From Bactericera cockerelli (taxonomy: Eukaryota; Arthropoda; Insecta; Hemiptera; Triozidae): a stretch of 64,000 nt of DNA. The DNA lies in contig CM044966.1 of assembly GCA_024516035.1 (NCBI GenBank), positions 337,693-401,692 of the forward strand, read 5' to 3'. Positions 21,116 through 32,989 of this stretch are shown piece by piece; position 1 is the first letter of the stretch; the number at the start of each line of letters is the position of its first letter. A program made the translations under genes and the position numbers. Below the pieces are notes generated by a model, which saw only the letters and a program-made list of their open reading frames with translations, had not been told where the DNA came from and searched no databases.

Positions 21116-24100
21116 ATTAAACCCAAAAAGGGGAAAGGGAAAAAGATTTTTAGAGTTAAAAAAAAAGGGGGTTTCCCCCGCCCCCTAGAACAGGGGGTAG
21201 GGTTTTTTTGGGGGGCCCCCAGCCCGGGAAAAAAAAAAAAATTTAAAATAAATTATTCGAGAAAAAATGAAATTGGGTTTTCATTGGAAAGGGGGGGTAA
21301 AAATTTAAAAAAATTTTCCCAAACTTTTTCTTATTCTTTTGGGGGGGGCTGCAGTTTTCCCCAAAACCCCGGGGGCACCCCCGAGTAAAAAAATAGCTAA
21401 AAAAAATTTTAAAATTTAGTAAAACTGGGGAAAGGAAAAATTTTTACAATTGGGATTTTTTTAGTAAAAAAGGTCATAAATTTTTCCCCTACATAGGGAT
21501 GCTTTTTTGGAAAATTAAAACCCCGGTTTTTTTGAAAAAGAAAAGAATTCAAAGGGGCGGCTGAAATTTTGTTTTTTTTTTAAGGGGCCCCTTTTTTAGA
21601 CCCAAATTTTTGGGATTCAAAAAAAAAAGAAAAAAGGCCCTTTCTTGGGAAAAAGGGGGGGTTTGGTTGAAATTTTTGGAGGGGGGGGGGTTTCCCCAAC
21701 CCCCCTTTAAAACCCCAAATTTTTTTTAAAAACCGAGTTTGTGTAGGGTTAAAAATCCCCCTTTTTAAAAAACACCCGTTCTCGTTCAACCCTTAAATTT
21801 AACCCCAAAGGTTTTAGCAAGGTTGGGGAAAAGGATGGATGACAATTTTTTAAATTTTAAAACCCGGGGGATGCTATTCCCGGCCCCCCCTCAGGGGATG
21901 GGGGGAAAAATTGGGGAAATTTTTTTTATAAGTTTCCCCTTTTTATGGAAACCATTTTCCCCCCCGGGGATTTTTCCCAAAATTTAAACTTCCCCCCTTT
22001 TTTGGTTTTTTAAACCCAACCCGGGGTTTTTATCAGCTTTTTAAAATTTTATAATAAAAATTTTAATTTTTCCCCCTTTTTTATACTTCCCCCATGGCCT
22101 TTTTGTCCCCCTTTTCCCCCAAGTAACCCCCCCTTTTTTTTTTTTTTTTTTTTTTTATTAGGGGGGGAAAAAATTTTTCCCGGGGTTTTTGCGCGGGAAA
22201 TTTTAGGATTTTTTCCCCAATTTTTTTTTTAATATTTTTCCCAATATTTTTATTTTTGCCTATAATTCCCCCCTTTTTTCCTTTTTTCACTTTTAAAAAA
22301 CGGGTGCTAATTTTTTCCCCACGAGGTATGGTGCCCCCCCCAACCCCCCAAAAAAAAAGCAGAAAAACCCCGCCCCCCTTTTGGGGGGGGAAAACCCCGG
22401 GTTTTCCCCTAGTGCAATCCCAAACGCCCCAAATTTACTCGGTGAAATTCTATTTTTTATTTTTTTTAGTGACAAAAAATTTGATTGCTGAAAAAATAGG
22501 ATTTTAATGCAAAATATATGGGTTTTTATAATGAAAGGGGTAGATAGTAAAAATTTTTTTAAAAAGGTTTTTAAAATATGTTTTTGTTTTTTTTCAAAAT
22601 GGGGAAACGAAAATTTAAAAGCTTTTAAAAAAGCATTTTAATTACGGGGGTTTTTTTGCATGTTCTTTTTCCTTGTGATTGGGGGCACCCCAAAAGGGGT
22701 TTTTGGGTTGCCCCACCGGGGGAGTTTTTTTAAATTTGGGAAACAAGAAAGTGTTTTTCCCCGGTTTTTAGGGTTTTGTAAAAATTTGGGTTTTTTGGTT
22801 TTTTAAAAAAATTTTTCCCAAATTTTTTTTTTAAAAAATTTAGTGTTTTCAAAAACTAAAACAAAAACTACGCGGGGAAATTAAAAAAAACCCACCCCAA
22901 AAAGGGCCACCCCAAAATTTTCCCCCTCTTTAAGAGGAAAAAAAACCCTTTTTTAAAAAAGGGGGAAACCTTTTTTTAAAAGGAAAAAGGGGCGCGGTTT
23001 GCTTTAGTGGTTTAAAGGGTTTTTGCTTTCCCCTTTTGGGAAGGTCCGGGAAAATTTTTTTTCCCCCCGGGGGCCCCAAAAAAAAAGTGTACCCCCAAAT
23101 TTTTTGTGATTATTTGGGAAAATTTTACAAGGGCCCCTTTTTAAGGGGTTGGGGAAATTTTAAAATTATTTTTAATTTTGGGCCCCCTTTTAAAAATTTT
23201 TGGGTTTTGAATTTGAATGGTCACCCTTTTAAAAGGCCCCGGGCCCCGCTGGGGCTTTTCTTTTAAAATTCAGTAAAAGGTTTGGGAAATTTTGGGGTTT
23301 TTTCCGGGGCTTTCCGGGGGCCAACAATCTTTTTTTAAATTGGGGGGAAATTTTTACTGTCATTTCCCTCCGGTTTTATTGAAAAATTTTGTGGGAATTT
23401 TATTCCCTTTAATTTTTTTTTAAAAAAAATTAAAAATTTTTTTATTCGTTTTTGTTTTCTCAGCTGAGAGGGTCAAGTTTTAAAATTTTTAGGGGTATGA
23501 AGTTGAAGATGGATGGGGTTTTGGTTAAAATTTTTTGACATTGGTTTTTAAGGGGGGGGAAGGGGAAAAACCCCCTTTCCTTTTTTTTGGGGGCCCAAAA
23601 AAAAAAAAAAAATCAAAAAAATTCAAAAAAATTTTTAAAAAATTTTTTGGGGTTTAAATTTTTAAATAGGTTTAAAAAATTTTTAAAAATAAAAAACCAA
23701 AATTTTAAAAAAAAACTTAAAAAAAAAAAAAAATTTAGAAAAAAATATGACAGTTTTTTTTTTTTTTAAAAATTCAAAAGGGGCCCCAAAAGGGGCATTG
23801 AGGGTTTCTTTTAAAAAGGTTGGGGGGTGTCCGTTTCTGTTCCCCCTTTAAAAGGCAATCTTTTTTTTTTCTTTTTTTAAGTGAAATTTTGGGGTTTGGG
23901 TTTTTTTTGTAAAAAAAATTTTTCCCCTTTGGGTTTTTTTTTAAATTTTTTCGGGGGGGGGATTCATAAAAGGGGTGGCCCCCCCGGTTCTGATGGGGGA
24001 AAAAAGCATACGGGGGGGCCCTGGGGGTTTTAAGGGGGTTAAAATTTTTGGGGTTTGTTGGGGGGTGGGGTATTAAAAAAATTTGTACAAAAAACCGGGG

Positions 24101-24835
24101 AGGGTGGGAAAAAAGAAACTCAAAAAAAATGTTTCCGGTAGGGGTTTGTTTTTCATGTTTAAATGTTTTTTAGTAAAAAATTTCCCCCCTTTTCTTTTTT
24201 AAAAAGGGGTTAAATAGAGGGGGTTTAAAATTGGGGGATGGAAAAATTTGGGGCTATTACCCCTGATAGGCAAATGACCCCCAAAAAAATGTCCAGGTAA
24301 AGTTCTGATATTATGGGTTAAAAGGGGGTTATTAGTAAACTTCCATTTTTTTTGTTTAAAATTAATTTAAAAAAGAGGGGTTTTTTTTGATGGAAAAGGG
24401 TTTTGAGAAAATATTCCCCGGGGTGATGAAAAACAAATGAAAATCAAAAAAACTGCCCCCCTATGTTTGATTTTTTATGTAAATCTTTTCCCCAAATTCT
24501 AAAATTTTTGTTTTTTTTTTGGTTTCCCCCTCGTTTTGGGGGAAATTTTTTAGCGAAAAGGGCCCCGGGGGTTCAAAACCCCCCCAATGTCGGGGCCCCG
24601 GGTTTTCAGGAAAGGGGGGGGAATGTAAATTTTTGGGGGTTCCCGGGGCAGTGAGATGGGGAAAACCCCCGGGCCGGGGAAAATGGCAAGTTTCCTTTTG
24701 TTTTAATTGTAAAACCAAAATTAAATTTATTGGGTTTTTTTAAGCCCCCTTTAAAATAGTTTTGGGGGGACGGGGGGTTTTTCCCCCCTTTTTTTTGGGA
24801 AAGTTTTCCCCGCCCCAAAAATTTTTAAAAAACCC
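21116..24835. other. Unreadable, strongly smeared sequence
   Basis: Long runs of all four bases obscure everything. I recognise no gene or repeat; frames of up to 96 residues are run artefacts. Confidence 0.5.
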
Positions 24836-24995
24836 CCCCCAGGGCCTTTGTTGGGGGGGGAAATGCCAGCCCACGTTTTTTGAGGGAAAAAAAATTTTCC
24901 CTTTTTAAAAAAAATCTGCCGGAAACCCGGGGGATCGAATGGGGGGTCTTGGCCCCAGGGGGGTAGTCTTAAAACCCTCACGCCACGCGGGTGGT
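24836..24995 (-). mobile_element. SINE-C 5' half, damaged
   Basis: AAATGCCAGCCCACG, then GGGGGATCGAATGGGGG and CTCACGCCACGCGGGTGG: inverted C head with the adjoining body. Confidence 0.65.
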
Positions 24996-25292
24996 TTTCG
25001 GGGTTGATAGAAAAAATTTTTTTGGGATCCGATGTGGGCGCTTAGTTTTTTTAAAAAGCTGGTCCGGTTTTTTCCCCTGTTGGGGTTTTTACAACATTTT
25101 TAAAACCTTTTTGTTTTTAAAATCTTTTGTTTTTTCTCCTGTACCCCGGAAAGGGGGAAATTTGGGGTACCACCCCTTTATCACGGGAATTTGGGTTTTT
25201 TGCAAAAAAAAAAAAAAAAAAAAAAAGGGTGATGTGGCCCCTTTTTACCTTTTCTTTTTTTTTTTTTTTTTACAAATTATCCTTTTTGTATC

Positions 25293-25323
<31 letters not shown>

Positions 25324-25819
25324 GGGCTGTCCCCCCGGGAAAACCCCTTTGCATTAAATTCAGGGGGGCTTTCCCTTTTTTCATTCATGGGCCTTTCCCC
25401 GGGGAAAAAGGAAAATTTGGGTTTTAGAACTTTCCGTTGGGGGAGTTTCCCCAAAACCCTTTTAAAAAATATTGGTTGTTTTAAAATGGTGATTTTTTCC
25501 CCCCTTGGGGTTTTTTTTGTTTTCCCCAAAACCCCCCGGGGTTTAAAAAGTTTTAAAGGTATTTTACTTTTTTTTGAGTGTTGCCCCCCCCCAAACCCCC
25601 CTTTTTAAAAATTACTTAGGGAAAAAAACCCCCTTTGCAAAAACCCGATAAATTTTTTTTTTAAAAAATTTAAAACATTTTTTTATTTTTTAACAAAATT
25701 AAAAATTTTTTAAAAAAGGGTTTTTTTTTTTGGGTAATAATAAAAGCTTCCAAACAAAATTTTAAAAAAAGAATTCGTAATTTAAAACCCCACCCTTTTT
25801 CCCCAAAAATGGTTTAAAA

Positions 25820-25905
25820 CCCCTAGTTGGAAAACCCAAATAGCCCTTGGGATTTTATTGGTTTGAATTCCCCCAAACCCATGCATGAATTTTTTTTTGA
25901 AAAAA
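25820..25905 (+). mobile_element. SINE-D head, damaged
   Basis: CCCTAGTTGGAAAACCC...GGTTTGAATTCCCC...CATGCATGAATTTTTTT parallels the D head through to CACGAATTTTTCTTC. Confidence 0.5.
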
Positions 25906-26594
25906 ATGAAAAAATTTTTTAAAAAAAATTTTTTAAAGGGGGCTTTTTATGAGGAAAAAGGGTTTTCCAAAACCCCAAAAAAGCACGGTTTTTCCCTTTC
26001 TAAAAGAAAAAACCCCCCCTCATAATAAGGTGTCAAAAACCCCCCTCCTTTTAAATTTTTGGGAAACCCCCAAAAAAAAAAGTATCCGTTTTTTTTTCGT
26101 TTTTTTTTCTTTTGGGTTTTGTGGGGGGAAAAAATAGGGCCTTTTTTTGAAAATTTTTTTTTTTTGAATCAGTCTTTTTTAAAAAAAAATTTTTCCATTA
26201 GCAATTTTCCCCAAAATTATGGAAAATTTTTAAAAATTTTGGGGTTTTTTGATGCTTTTAAAAAAATTTTTACTATATTTTTGGGGTTTATTTTTTTTTA
26301 TTTTAAAAAAAAAATATGAGGTGATATTAAAAAAAAAAAATTAATTTAAAAAATTTTTTTTGAAATTTTAAAAATAAAAATTAAAAAAAAAATAACAAAA
26401 ATTTAAAATTTTTTTAATTTTTTTTGGGTTTTTAAGGGGGGCCGTGTGGGGGCCCTTTTTCTTTGCAAAGGGCCCCTTGGGGAAAAAAATTTTAGTGAGG
26501 GGGAAAAAACATTCGGGGGGGCCCCGGGGGGGGCGGGGAAATTGGGGCTGGGGGGACCCCCCCAAAATTTGAAACCCCTTTAACCCCAGACTAT

Positions 26595-26700
26595 TCCCGG
26601 CCCCATTTTAGGCCGGGTGGGGTTTTATTCGAGTAGGGGTTTTTGGGGAAATTTTCCCCGCGAAAAGGAGAGGGTAATTCCCCCCCTTTTAAAATTTTGG
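26595..26700 (+). mobile_element. C/K SINE core, damaged
   Basis: CCGGCCCCATTTTAGGCCGGG, TGGGGTTTTATTCGAG, TTCCCCGCGAAAAGGAGAGGG follow the core order. Confidence 0.5.
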
Positions 26701-26853
26701 GGCCGGGGGGTTAAAAAGGGGGACGTTTAAAAAAAAAACATGTAAAAATTAAAATTTTTTAAATAAAAAGGGGGGGATTTTTTTTTTTTTAAAATTTTTC
26801 TCTTTTTTTTTAAATATTTTTTTTACTTTTAAAGGGGAAGAGGGGGTTTTTAA

Positions 26854-26884
<31 letters not shown>

Positions 26885-27574
26885 TATAATAATAATACTC
26901 TTCGGTGGAAGGAAAAACCCCCGGTTTTAGGTTTTAAAGAAAAAAATTTTCTACCAAAAAAACCCCCCAGAGTTTTTTTTTTTTTATCTAAAATTTTAAA
27001 GAGGGAAAAAATTGGGGCCCCTGGGTAGGTTTTTTTTTTTTTAAATTTTTTTTTCTTTTATTTTTTTTAAAAAAAAAATTAACACTTAACAAAATACAGA
27101 AAAAAAAATTTTAAAAAAAAAAAAAAATTATATTTCAAGGGGGAAAAAAAATTTTTAAAAAATTTTTTTTTTTTTAAAAATTTTTTTTAGAAGAATTTTG
27201 AACCCAAGGGGGCCCCCAAGGGGCCCGGATTACCGGGGCAAAACGCTTTAAAAACCCCTTGGGGTACAAAATTTTTTGAAACCCCAAATTTTTGTTTCTG
27301 AAATTACCCTAATTTTAAATTTTGCATGAAAATTAAAATTTTTGGTTGGTTTTGGGGTTTCATGGGAAAAAATAAGTTTTCCCCAAAAAATTTTCTGACA
27401 TCGTTTTTAAGGAAAAAAATTATCCGGCATTTTTTCTTTATGTTTAAGGGAAAAAGTTTTTGGAAATTTAAAAACCAAAAAAAAATTACTTTTTATTTTA
27501 TTTATTATTTTTTTTTTGTTTGTCTATAGAGATTTTTAAAAACAAAAAAATTAAGTGTTCCCAACCCAATACAA
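26701..27574. other. Unassigned damaged sequence with C20 run
   Basis: Holds the 20-C run at 26856-26875. Nothing else was recognised. Confidence 0.4.
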
Positions 27575-27880
27575 AAGCCTTTTTTTATTTGTAGCCATAA
27601 AAATTAGGGGGCTACTGTAGACCTTTGGGGTTATGGTTCGTAGCCTTTCAATCCCTTTACTATGACCCCCGGGGGGGGGGGTGGGCGAGAAGTGAAAAAT
27701 TTACACCCCCCTTTTAAGGGGCGGGGTCAACACGGGGAAAACCCCGGAAGGTTTTCCCTTAAAAAAAACTGAAAACCAAATATTGAGTACTTTTTTTTTG
27801 TGGGTTTCGGGGGATCAAACCCCGGGGCCTTTCCCGCAGGGGAAAGCGAGGGGTTTTTTAACCTGCTCTGGGGAAATTTC
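27575..27880 (-). mobile_element. SINE-J, damaged
   Basis: TTTGTAGCCATAAAAATTAG, GGGCTACTGTAGACC, GGGCGAGAAGTG, GGGTCAACACGG, then the head GGGGGATCAAACCCC, all in J order. Confidence 0.8.
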
Positions 27881-28019
27881 CCCGGGGCTCTAAAAGAAAA
27901 ATTTTGGTTTTAAAAGAGAATGGTTTCCAGGTCAAAATTTTTCCCCTTTTTTAAAGGGGGGAAAACCAACTAAGTTTTTTAAAAAAGGGAAAAAAAAGGG
28001 TTTTAAAGGTTTTCAGGGG

Positions 28020-28250
28020 TTTAAAATTTTTGCCACGGTGAGGAATTTGAACGCCGATTCCAGGATCGAAACCCCACTAGGCAAACCCACTCGGCAAATT
28101 GAGGTTGGTGGATAAAAATAATAATAATAATCCCGCCTGATTTTTTACTGCCCGATTGGGATTTAAAAATTTAAATTTTTGTTTCCGGGGGTTAAATTTT
28201 GGCAGAGAATGCCTATGGCTTTTGGGTTTTCGCCCCGGGAAATTAAAAAA
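28020..28250 (-). mobile_element. tRNA-like H head next to SINE-I tail
   Basis: H (28020-28115) reads on the minus strand as CCAACCTCAATTTGCCGAGTGG...GGTTTCGATCCTGG, a tRNA-like A-box/B-box pair unlike the other families. It abuts AATAATAATAATCCCGCC...TTACTGCCCGATTGGG, the inverted I tail. A module-G-like AGAGAATGCCTATGGC lies at about 28202. Confidence 0.5.
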
Positions 28251-28404
28251 AACAATTGAAATTTAAAAAATGAATATTTTTTTTTAAGAAATTTACTTTA
28301 AGTTTTTTTTTTAATTTTTTGTTATAATCTTTTGTTGGGGTTTTTGTTTTTTTAAAATAAAAAATAAAAAAAAATTTGTAGGTCTTTTTCTTCTTTTACC
28401 CCTG

Positions 28405-28775
28405 TTTTTTCCCGCTAAAGCGGGGTCGAGGGGTTGTTAAAAACCTCTGGTTGGGGGTTTTGTTTGGGTTTTTGGGGCACATTTTTTTACGGCTGGTTTT
28501 CCCCTTCCTAACGCCAACGATTTTATTTGTTTTAAACGTCCTGGTTTTGGGAAACGGGGGTTTTACCCCTCCTTTTCGCGGGAATCGTACCAGCTCCCCC
28601 CCCCCACTTTAAAACCTCACCCAGCCGGGGTGGGGCCCGGGGAAAATGCCAGCCTAACGCGTTTGGAGGGGAAAAAGAATTTTCTTCGAAAATTTTCTCC
28701 CCCCACCCGGGAGTTGAAACCCGGGAAAATTGGGACTACGGGCATTTTTATTTCACAACCTTTACGCCACGGAGG
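28405..28775 (-). mobile_element. SINE-C, full length, damaged
   Basis: The whole inverted element can be followed: tail AGCGGGGTCGAGGGG, GGCACATTTTTTTACGGC, CCTTCCTAACGCCAACG, core TTTTACCCCTCC and CGGGAATCGTACCAGC, then AATGCCAGCCTAACGCG and the head GACTACGGGC...CGCCACGGAGGTGG. Matches 59318-59672 over its length. Confidence 0.88.
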
Positions 28776-29107
28776 TGGCAAAAAAAGTGTAGGAAATTAA
28801 ATAAATAAAAAAAGGGATGAAATCAGTTTCGGAACTTTTCGTTATTCTGGGGAACTGAAATGTAGGGTTGTGCCAATGTACCCGACAGTACAGCTCCGTT
28901 TGAAAAATTTATAAAGTGGTACGGAAATACCTTTTGAAGACTACACCAGAAACTAACGCTTTCCCTTCCCTGGGGCCCTTTTAATATCCCCGGAGCGGCC
29001 CCGAAGGCGGGCCCTCTCCATTCGCTCCTTTTCCATTTAAATTCTCAACCGGGTTTAAATTTTAAACCGCTTTGGGGTCAAGTGAAAAACATTTGGCCCA
29101 AGGGAAC

Positions 29108-29270
29108 CGTCCATTTGGGTAGTCAAGGGGTTTAAACGCGCTAGTTTTTGGAAATTTTCCCAACAAACGTAGGGACCCCTTTGGGTTTTAAAAACCCCCA
29201 CCCGGGTGCAGGGTTTTTTTCCCCCCAATTTTTGATTTTTGGAAACCAGGGGTGCCCCACATAGTTTATT
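29108..29270 (+). mobile_element. SINE-D, damaged
   Basis: GGGTAGTCAAGGGGTTTAAACG, CGCTAGTTTTTGG, CGTAGGGACCCC, CACCCGGGTGCAGG. Confidence 0.65.
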
Positions 29271-29624
29271 AAAATTTTTAATTTAAATTTTTTTTACTTG
29301 TCTTTTTAATTATCACAAAATAAAGGGGTCCCTGGTTCCCCAAAGGTCCTTAGTGTGATAGTAAAAATTGCATAGGTATCATATTATTTCTTTTTTTTAA
29401 TTTTAAGTTACTTTTTTAATTTTTAAACTATGTCTTTGGTATAGGGTTTTTTTTATGTAGCTAGGGTTTAATTTTATACTTGCTTTCCCTTTAGAAAGGG
29501 GAAACCGAAAAGATGTTTTTTGACATTCTTTTTTTTTTTTTTTCGAAAAAGTTCAGACGTGAGGAATTTGGTTTTGGGTTTTTCAACAAGATTAAAACAA
29601 GTTTTTGGTTCAGAAAAAAGGGGG

Positions 29625-29735
29625 GAAATTTGGAATAGCCCAGACATAATAAGGGGAAATTGGGAATAGTTTTATGGCGGGGGAATTTGGGAATAGTTTT
29701 ATAGTAGAATTGGAATAGTGTAGGAAAAGATAAGA
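29625..29735. repeat. Degenerate 28-30 bp tandem repeat
   Basis: GGAATAGTTTTAT or a close variant recurs three times with GGGAATTTGG spacers (29661, 29690 and onward). Confidence 0.5.
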
Positions 29736-30024
29736 TAAATTTTTTTATTTGGGAACCCAATTAAAAATTTAATAGTTTACAAAAGCAACCCCCTTTCCCA
29801 AAGCTAATCCCCAAAAAATGGGGGGCTTGGGAATTTGGGAAAAATTAGTGTTTTTAGCTAGAATTGGAATGGGTGTACAGAAATTGTATAGTAAAATTTG
29901 GGAAAATAAAATGGGGAAAATTTTGCATTTCCACTTTGGTTTATATTTTTTTTTTTTTTTTTTGAAAAAAAATTTGCGTTTAAAATACAATACTCTTTTT
30001 AAACCCTGCAAGAATGAGCCCTAA

Positions 30025-30315
30025 ACGATAGGGTGTTTCATTGTTTTTTTTTTCGTAGCCATGAAAAGGAGCTACTGTAGACGCTTGGGGGCCCTGTGCT
30101 TTTAAGTTTTTTCCATCCTTTGTTATGCCTCCCCTTTTTTTTGGGGGGAGAAGTGACGAGATTTTTTTCCCAAAATTTGGGGTGTGGGTCAACACGGAGC
30201 GCCCCGGGGAAAGATATCCCTTCAAAAAATTTGGACGATTTTAACAATACGAAAATTTTGTTGGCTCGGGGGTGGGAACCCGGGGAAACCTTTCGCATGA
30301 AAAGCGAGTAACTTA
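30025..30315 (-). mobile_element. SINE-J, damaged full length
   Basis: GGGTGTTTCATTG, CGTAGCCATGAAAAGGAGC, TACTGTAGACGCTTGG, GGGTCAACACGGAGCGCC, then GTTGGCTCGGGGGTGGGAAC and CTTTCGCATGAAAAGCGAG of the head. Confidence 0.88.
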
Positions 30316-30464
30316 AGAAAGCAAAAGGGGGTTTTGCGGGGCTCTATTAGGGGAACCCCGGGGATATAAGGGGGGAAATTCCCGGTCAAAATTAAACCCC
30401 TTTTCTAAGGGGGCATTTTTTTAAACCTTTTTTAAGGGAGAAAGTCTTAAAACCATCATAAGGT

Positions 30465-30775
30465 GCAAAATTTTTTGGACATGGTCAGATGGGGGGGGGG
30501 TGGGAACCCCCAAAACCCAGGATCGAAATCCATTTCGCAAAACCACTGGCAAATGAGGTTTTTTTGGGATTTTAAAAATACGTCCTTTTTTAATACTGCC
30601 CGATTTAAGACTAAAAAGGGTCCGATTTTTCCCCGCAGTAAGCCAAGGGACGTTTTTTTAAGGGGTAAAAATTTTCCCAAAATGGGGGAAATTTTTGGTC
30701 GTTTTAAACCGGGTGGATTTGGGAACCCAAAAACCTTGGATTTTTGGGTTTTTTCACACAGTCCCGCCGGGACCA
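30465..30775 (-). mobile_element. tRNA-like H head next to SINE-I
   Basis: H (30465-30565): CCCAGGATCGAAATCC and CCACTGGCAAATGAGG. Then a nearly complete inverted I (30588-30775): ACTGCCCGATTTAAGAC, CCGCAGTAAGCCAAGGG, CAGTCCCGCCGGGACC. Same H-I arrangement as 28020. Confidence 0.65.
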
Positions 30776-31002
30776 TTTGAGAAAAAACGGGGGCTAGAGA
30801 ATTTTTTTTAAATTTTTCCCTTCCTACCTAAACTTTAGGGTGAACCAAAGCCAGTTTAAAATCGAAAATTTGAATTACCGGGAAGTGAGGGGGAAACCCG
30901 ATTTAAAGAATAAATTTCGAGTATAGGAAATTACCTGAGTTTCAGGCCCAAAGGTTTAATGGAAATATGGAAATTAATCCCAGGGTATACGTTTTGTGTA
31001 AA

Positions 31003-31255
31003 TTTTTTTTTTTTTTTTTTAAACTTTCGCTTTAAAACTGCATGGCATTTTCACGACGGGGGTTTTAAACCCTCCGTTGCGGGGAAAATCACAAACCTGT
31101 TTACCCACTTTTAAACCCCCACAGCCTGGGGGGGCCCGGGGAATGCCACCCATCACAAGTTTTTCCCCCCTCGCGGGGACGTTGCTTAACTTGGGTTTGT
31201 TTAAAAAACGAAAAAGCCGGGTTTGATTAAAAAGCCCCCTATCGACGCGGGGGTT
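31003..31255 (-). mobile_element. SINE-K, damaged full length
   Basis: Inverted poly-A (31003-31020), CACGACGGGGGTTTTAAACC, GGAAAATCACAAACCTG, CCCACAGCCTGGGG, then the 5S part CGCGGGGACGTTGCTTAAC and CTATCGACGCGGGG. Confidence 0.8.
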
Positions 31256-31469
31256 TGTCAAAATTTTTTTTTCTACCTAAAAAAAGCCCCAATGACTACT
31301 GCATAAAAGTTTTGGTCTCAAAATTTTTTATTCAAACCTTTAACTTTTACGGTTTTGGTTCTGGGGGGAAACCTTTCCGTTTTTCCCAATTAAGCGAAAA
31401 ACGGTTGTTTCGCAGGGGAAAACGCCCTCCCAAAAACCACGGTTTTTTATCCCCCAGTATCCCAAAAGG

Positions 31470-31749
31470 GTTGGAGCCAGGTCGATGGCATTTTGGAAAA
31501 ACCCGGGTTTTTCCCTTTGGGAAACCCGAATTTAACGACTCCAGCAAAGGTTTAAAAGATTTGGGAAGGGTGCCCATTAAAATTTCTAATTTTTCGTGAC
31601 GCGGGGCTTTTCCCGGGCCCCACTCAGGCGGGTAAAGGTCAATGGGGGAGTAGCAGGGTTTGTGAGTTTCCTGCGAATTGAGGGAAAAAACCCCGTGTGA
31701 TATGCCCAATTGCCCAGGGCCCTTTTAAAAAGCGATTTTAAAAACCCCA

Positions 31750-31815
<66 letters not shown>
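31470..31815 (+). mobile_element. SINE-K, damaged full length with 62-A tail
   Basis: CCAGGTCGATGGCATTTTGG, CGAATTTAACGACTCCAGC, then core CCCACTCAGGCGGG and GTTTCCTGCGAATTGAGGG, then a poly-A of 62. The run length is probably inflated by the consensus. Confidence 0.78.
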
Positions 31816-31816
<1 letters not shown>

Positions 31817-31852
31817 GGGGGTACTTATCACAGTATACACAAGATGGACTGT

Positions 31853-32330
31853 TTTTTTTTCCCTATTCTTTTTTTGGGCATATAGAGGCCCCAATTCAAA
31901 CCCGGGTTTTTAATTGGGCTTCAAAGAAAAAAATTTTAATATTGGGTTTTTTTTTTTTTAAAAGTGGGGTTTTTAAACTTTGGGTTTTCAAACTCCCCTG
32001 GTCATATACGACGGGGGGTTTTACCTCTTTCGCAGGAAATTTAAACAAAAACCCCCTTACTCACTTTGGGCCCTCCCCCCCGGGCCTAAAGTGGGGGGGG
32101 GGGAAAACCCCACCCGTCACGAAAATTTTAGAATTTGTATGGTCCCCCACCCAAAGGGTTTAACCCTCGCGGGGATGTCGCTTAAATTTCGGTGTTTAAA
32201 GGGGGAACCCGGGTTTGTTTTCCCAACATGCCAGGGACGCTGGGATCACGGGTTTTTTTTTTCCTATTTTTTTTTTTCCCAAATATAGAGGACCCTTTTC
32301 CCAAAGCCGCTTTTATTGGGCTTTCAAAGG
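31853..32330. repeat. SINE-K (-) bracketed by a repeated flank
   Basis: K occupies 31945-32260 inverted (poly-T, CGACGGGGGGTTTTACC, TCGCGGGGATGTCGCTTAA, AACATGCCAGGGACGC). ATATAGAGG...ATTGGGCTTTCAAAGG occurs before it (31853-31925) and after it (32262-32330), a roughly 70-bp direct repeat 405 bp apart. That is too long for a target duplication, so segmental duplication is likelier. Confidence 0.65.
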
Positions 32331-32654
32331 GGGGGAAAAAATAATTATAATATTTTGGGTTTGAAAAAAAATAAAAAATACCAAACAAATATCAAAATCC
32401 CCAAAAAAAACTTTCCAAAAAAAACACCGTGTACAACAAAATTTCATTTTTTGGGAATATAAAAACCCCAAGGGGGGTTCGCATTGTTCTCATCATTTTT
32501 TTCACCCAACAAAAATTTAAAAATGTGGGTTTGGTTATCAGATTGGATTTGACAAAACTGTATACTGTACACTCTGATGCCCGTTTCTACGGACCCGGGA
32601 AAAAACCCCTAAAAAACACAAAACCGGGGATTGGGACCGTTTTTTGGGTCAAAA

Positions 32655-32815
32655 AGGATAATTTATCTATTTTTGTGTTAATATTTTGGGTTTTATCACA
32701 ACTACTAAAAAACTCACTTTATTTTTTAAATCTATTTCTAAACCTGGGACTCGAAACACCGACCCCCGGGTTAAAAAGCCCGCTCCCTTATCCATTCAAG
32801 CTACAAAGGGTTTTG
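32655..32815 (-). mobile_element. SINE-E, damaged
   Basis: TTTTGTGTTAATATTTTGGG, TATCACAACTACTAAAAAAC, CTGGGACTCGAAACACCGACC, CCTTATCCATTCAAGCTAC: tail-to-head order of inverted E. Confidence 0.85.
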
Positions 32816-32849
32816 GTTTTGGGAAAAAATTATTACGTAGTTTTTTTAT

Positions 32850-32985
32850 AACCTTCCGGGTGGTGCTCGTTGACCAAGAAACCTCTGGAAAAATTTTATT
32901 GTGTCCCCTTTTTGGCCTCTTTTTGGGGGGGGCTTTTCTACAGGATGAGCAAGCAAAACAAAAACGACCCCCAACGTAAAAGTTT
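32850..32985 (+). mobile_element. SINE-J middle fragment
   Basis: CCGGGTGGTGCTCGTTGACC, TTTTATTGTGTCCCC, CTACAGGATGAGCAAGC: the J body in the opposite orientation to most copies, with head and tail missing. Confidence 0.65.
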
Positions 32986-32989
32986 ATTG

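Noticed and set aside
24991..25608. 205-residue open frame
   Set aside because: Composed of Phe/Lys/Gly/Pro from homopolymer runs in the damaged zone; no domain.
26856..26875. G-quadruplex or i-motif from C20
   Set aside because: It sits in the worst-quality sequence and is most simply a consensus artefact.
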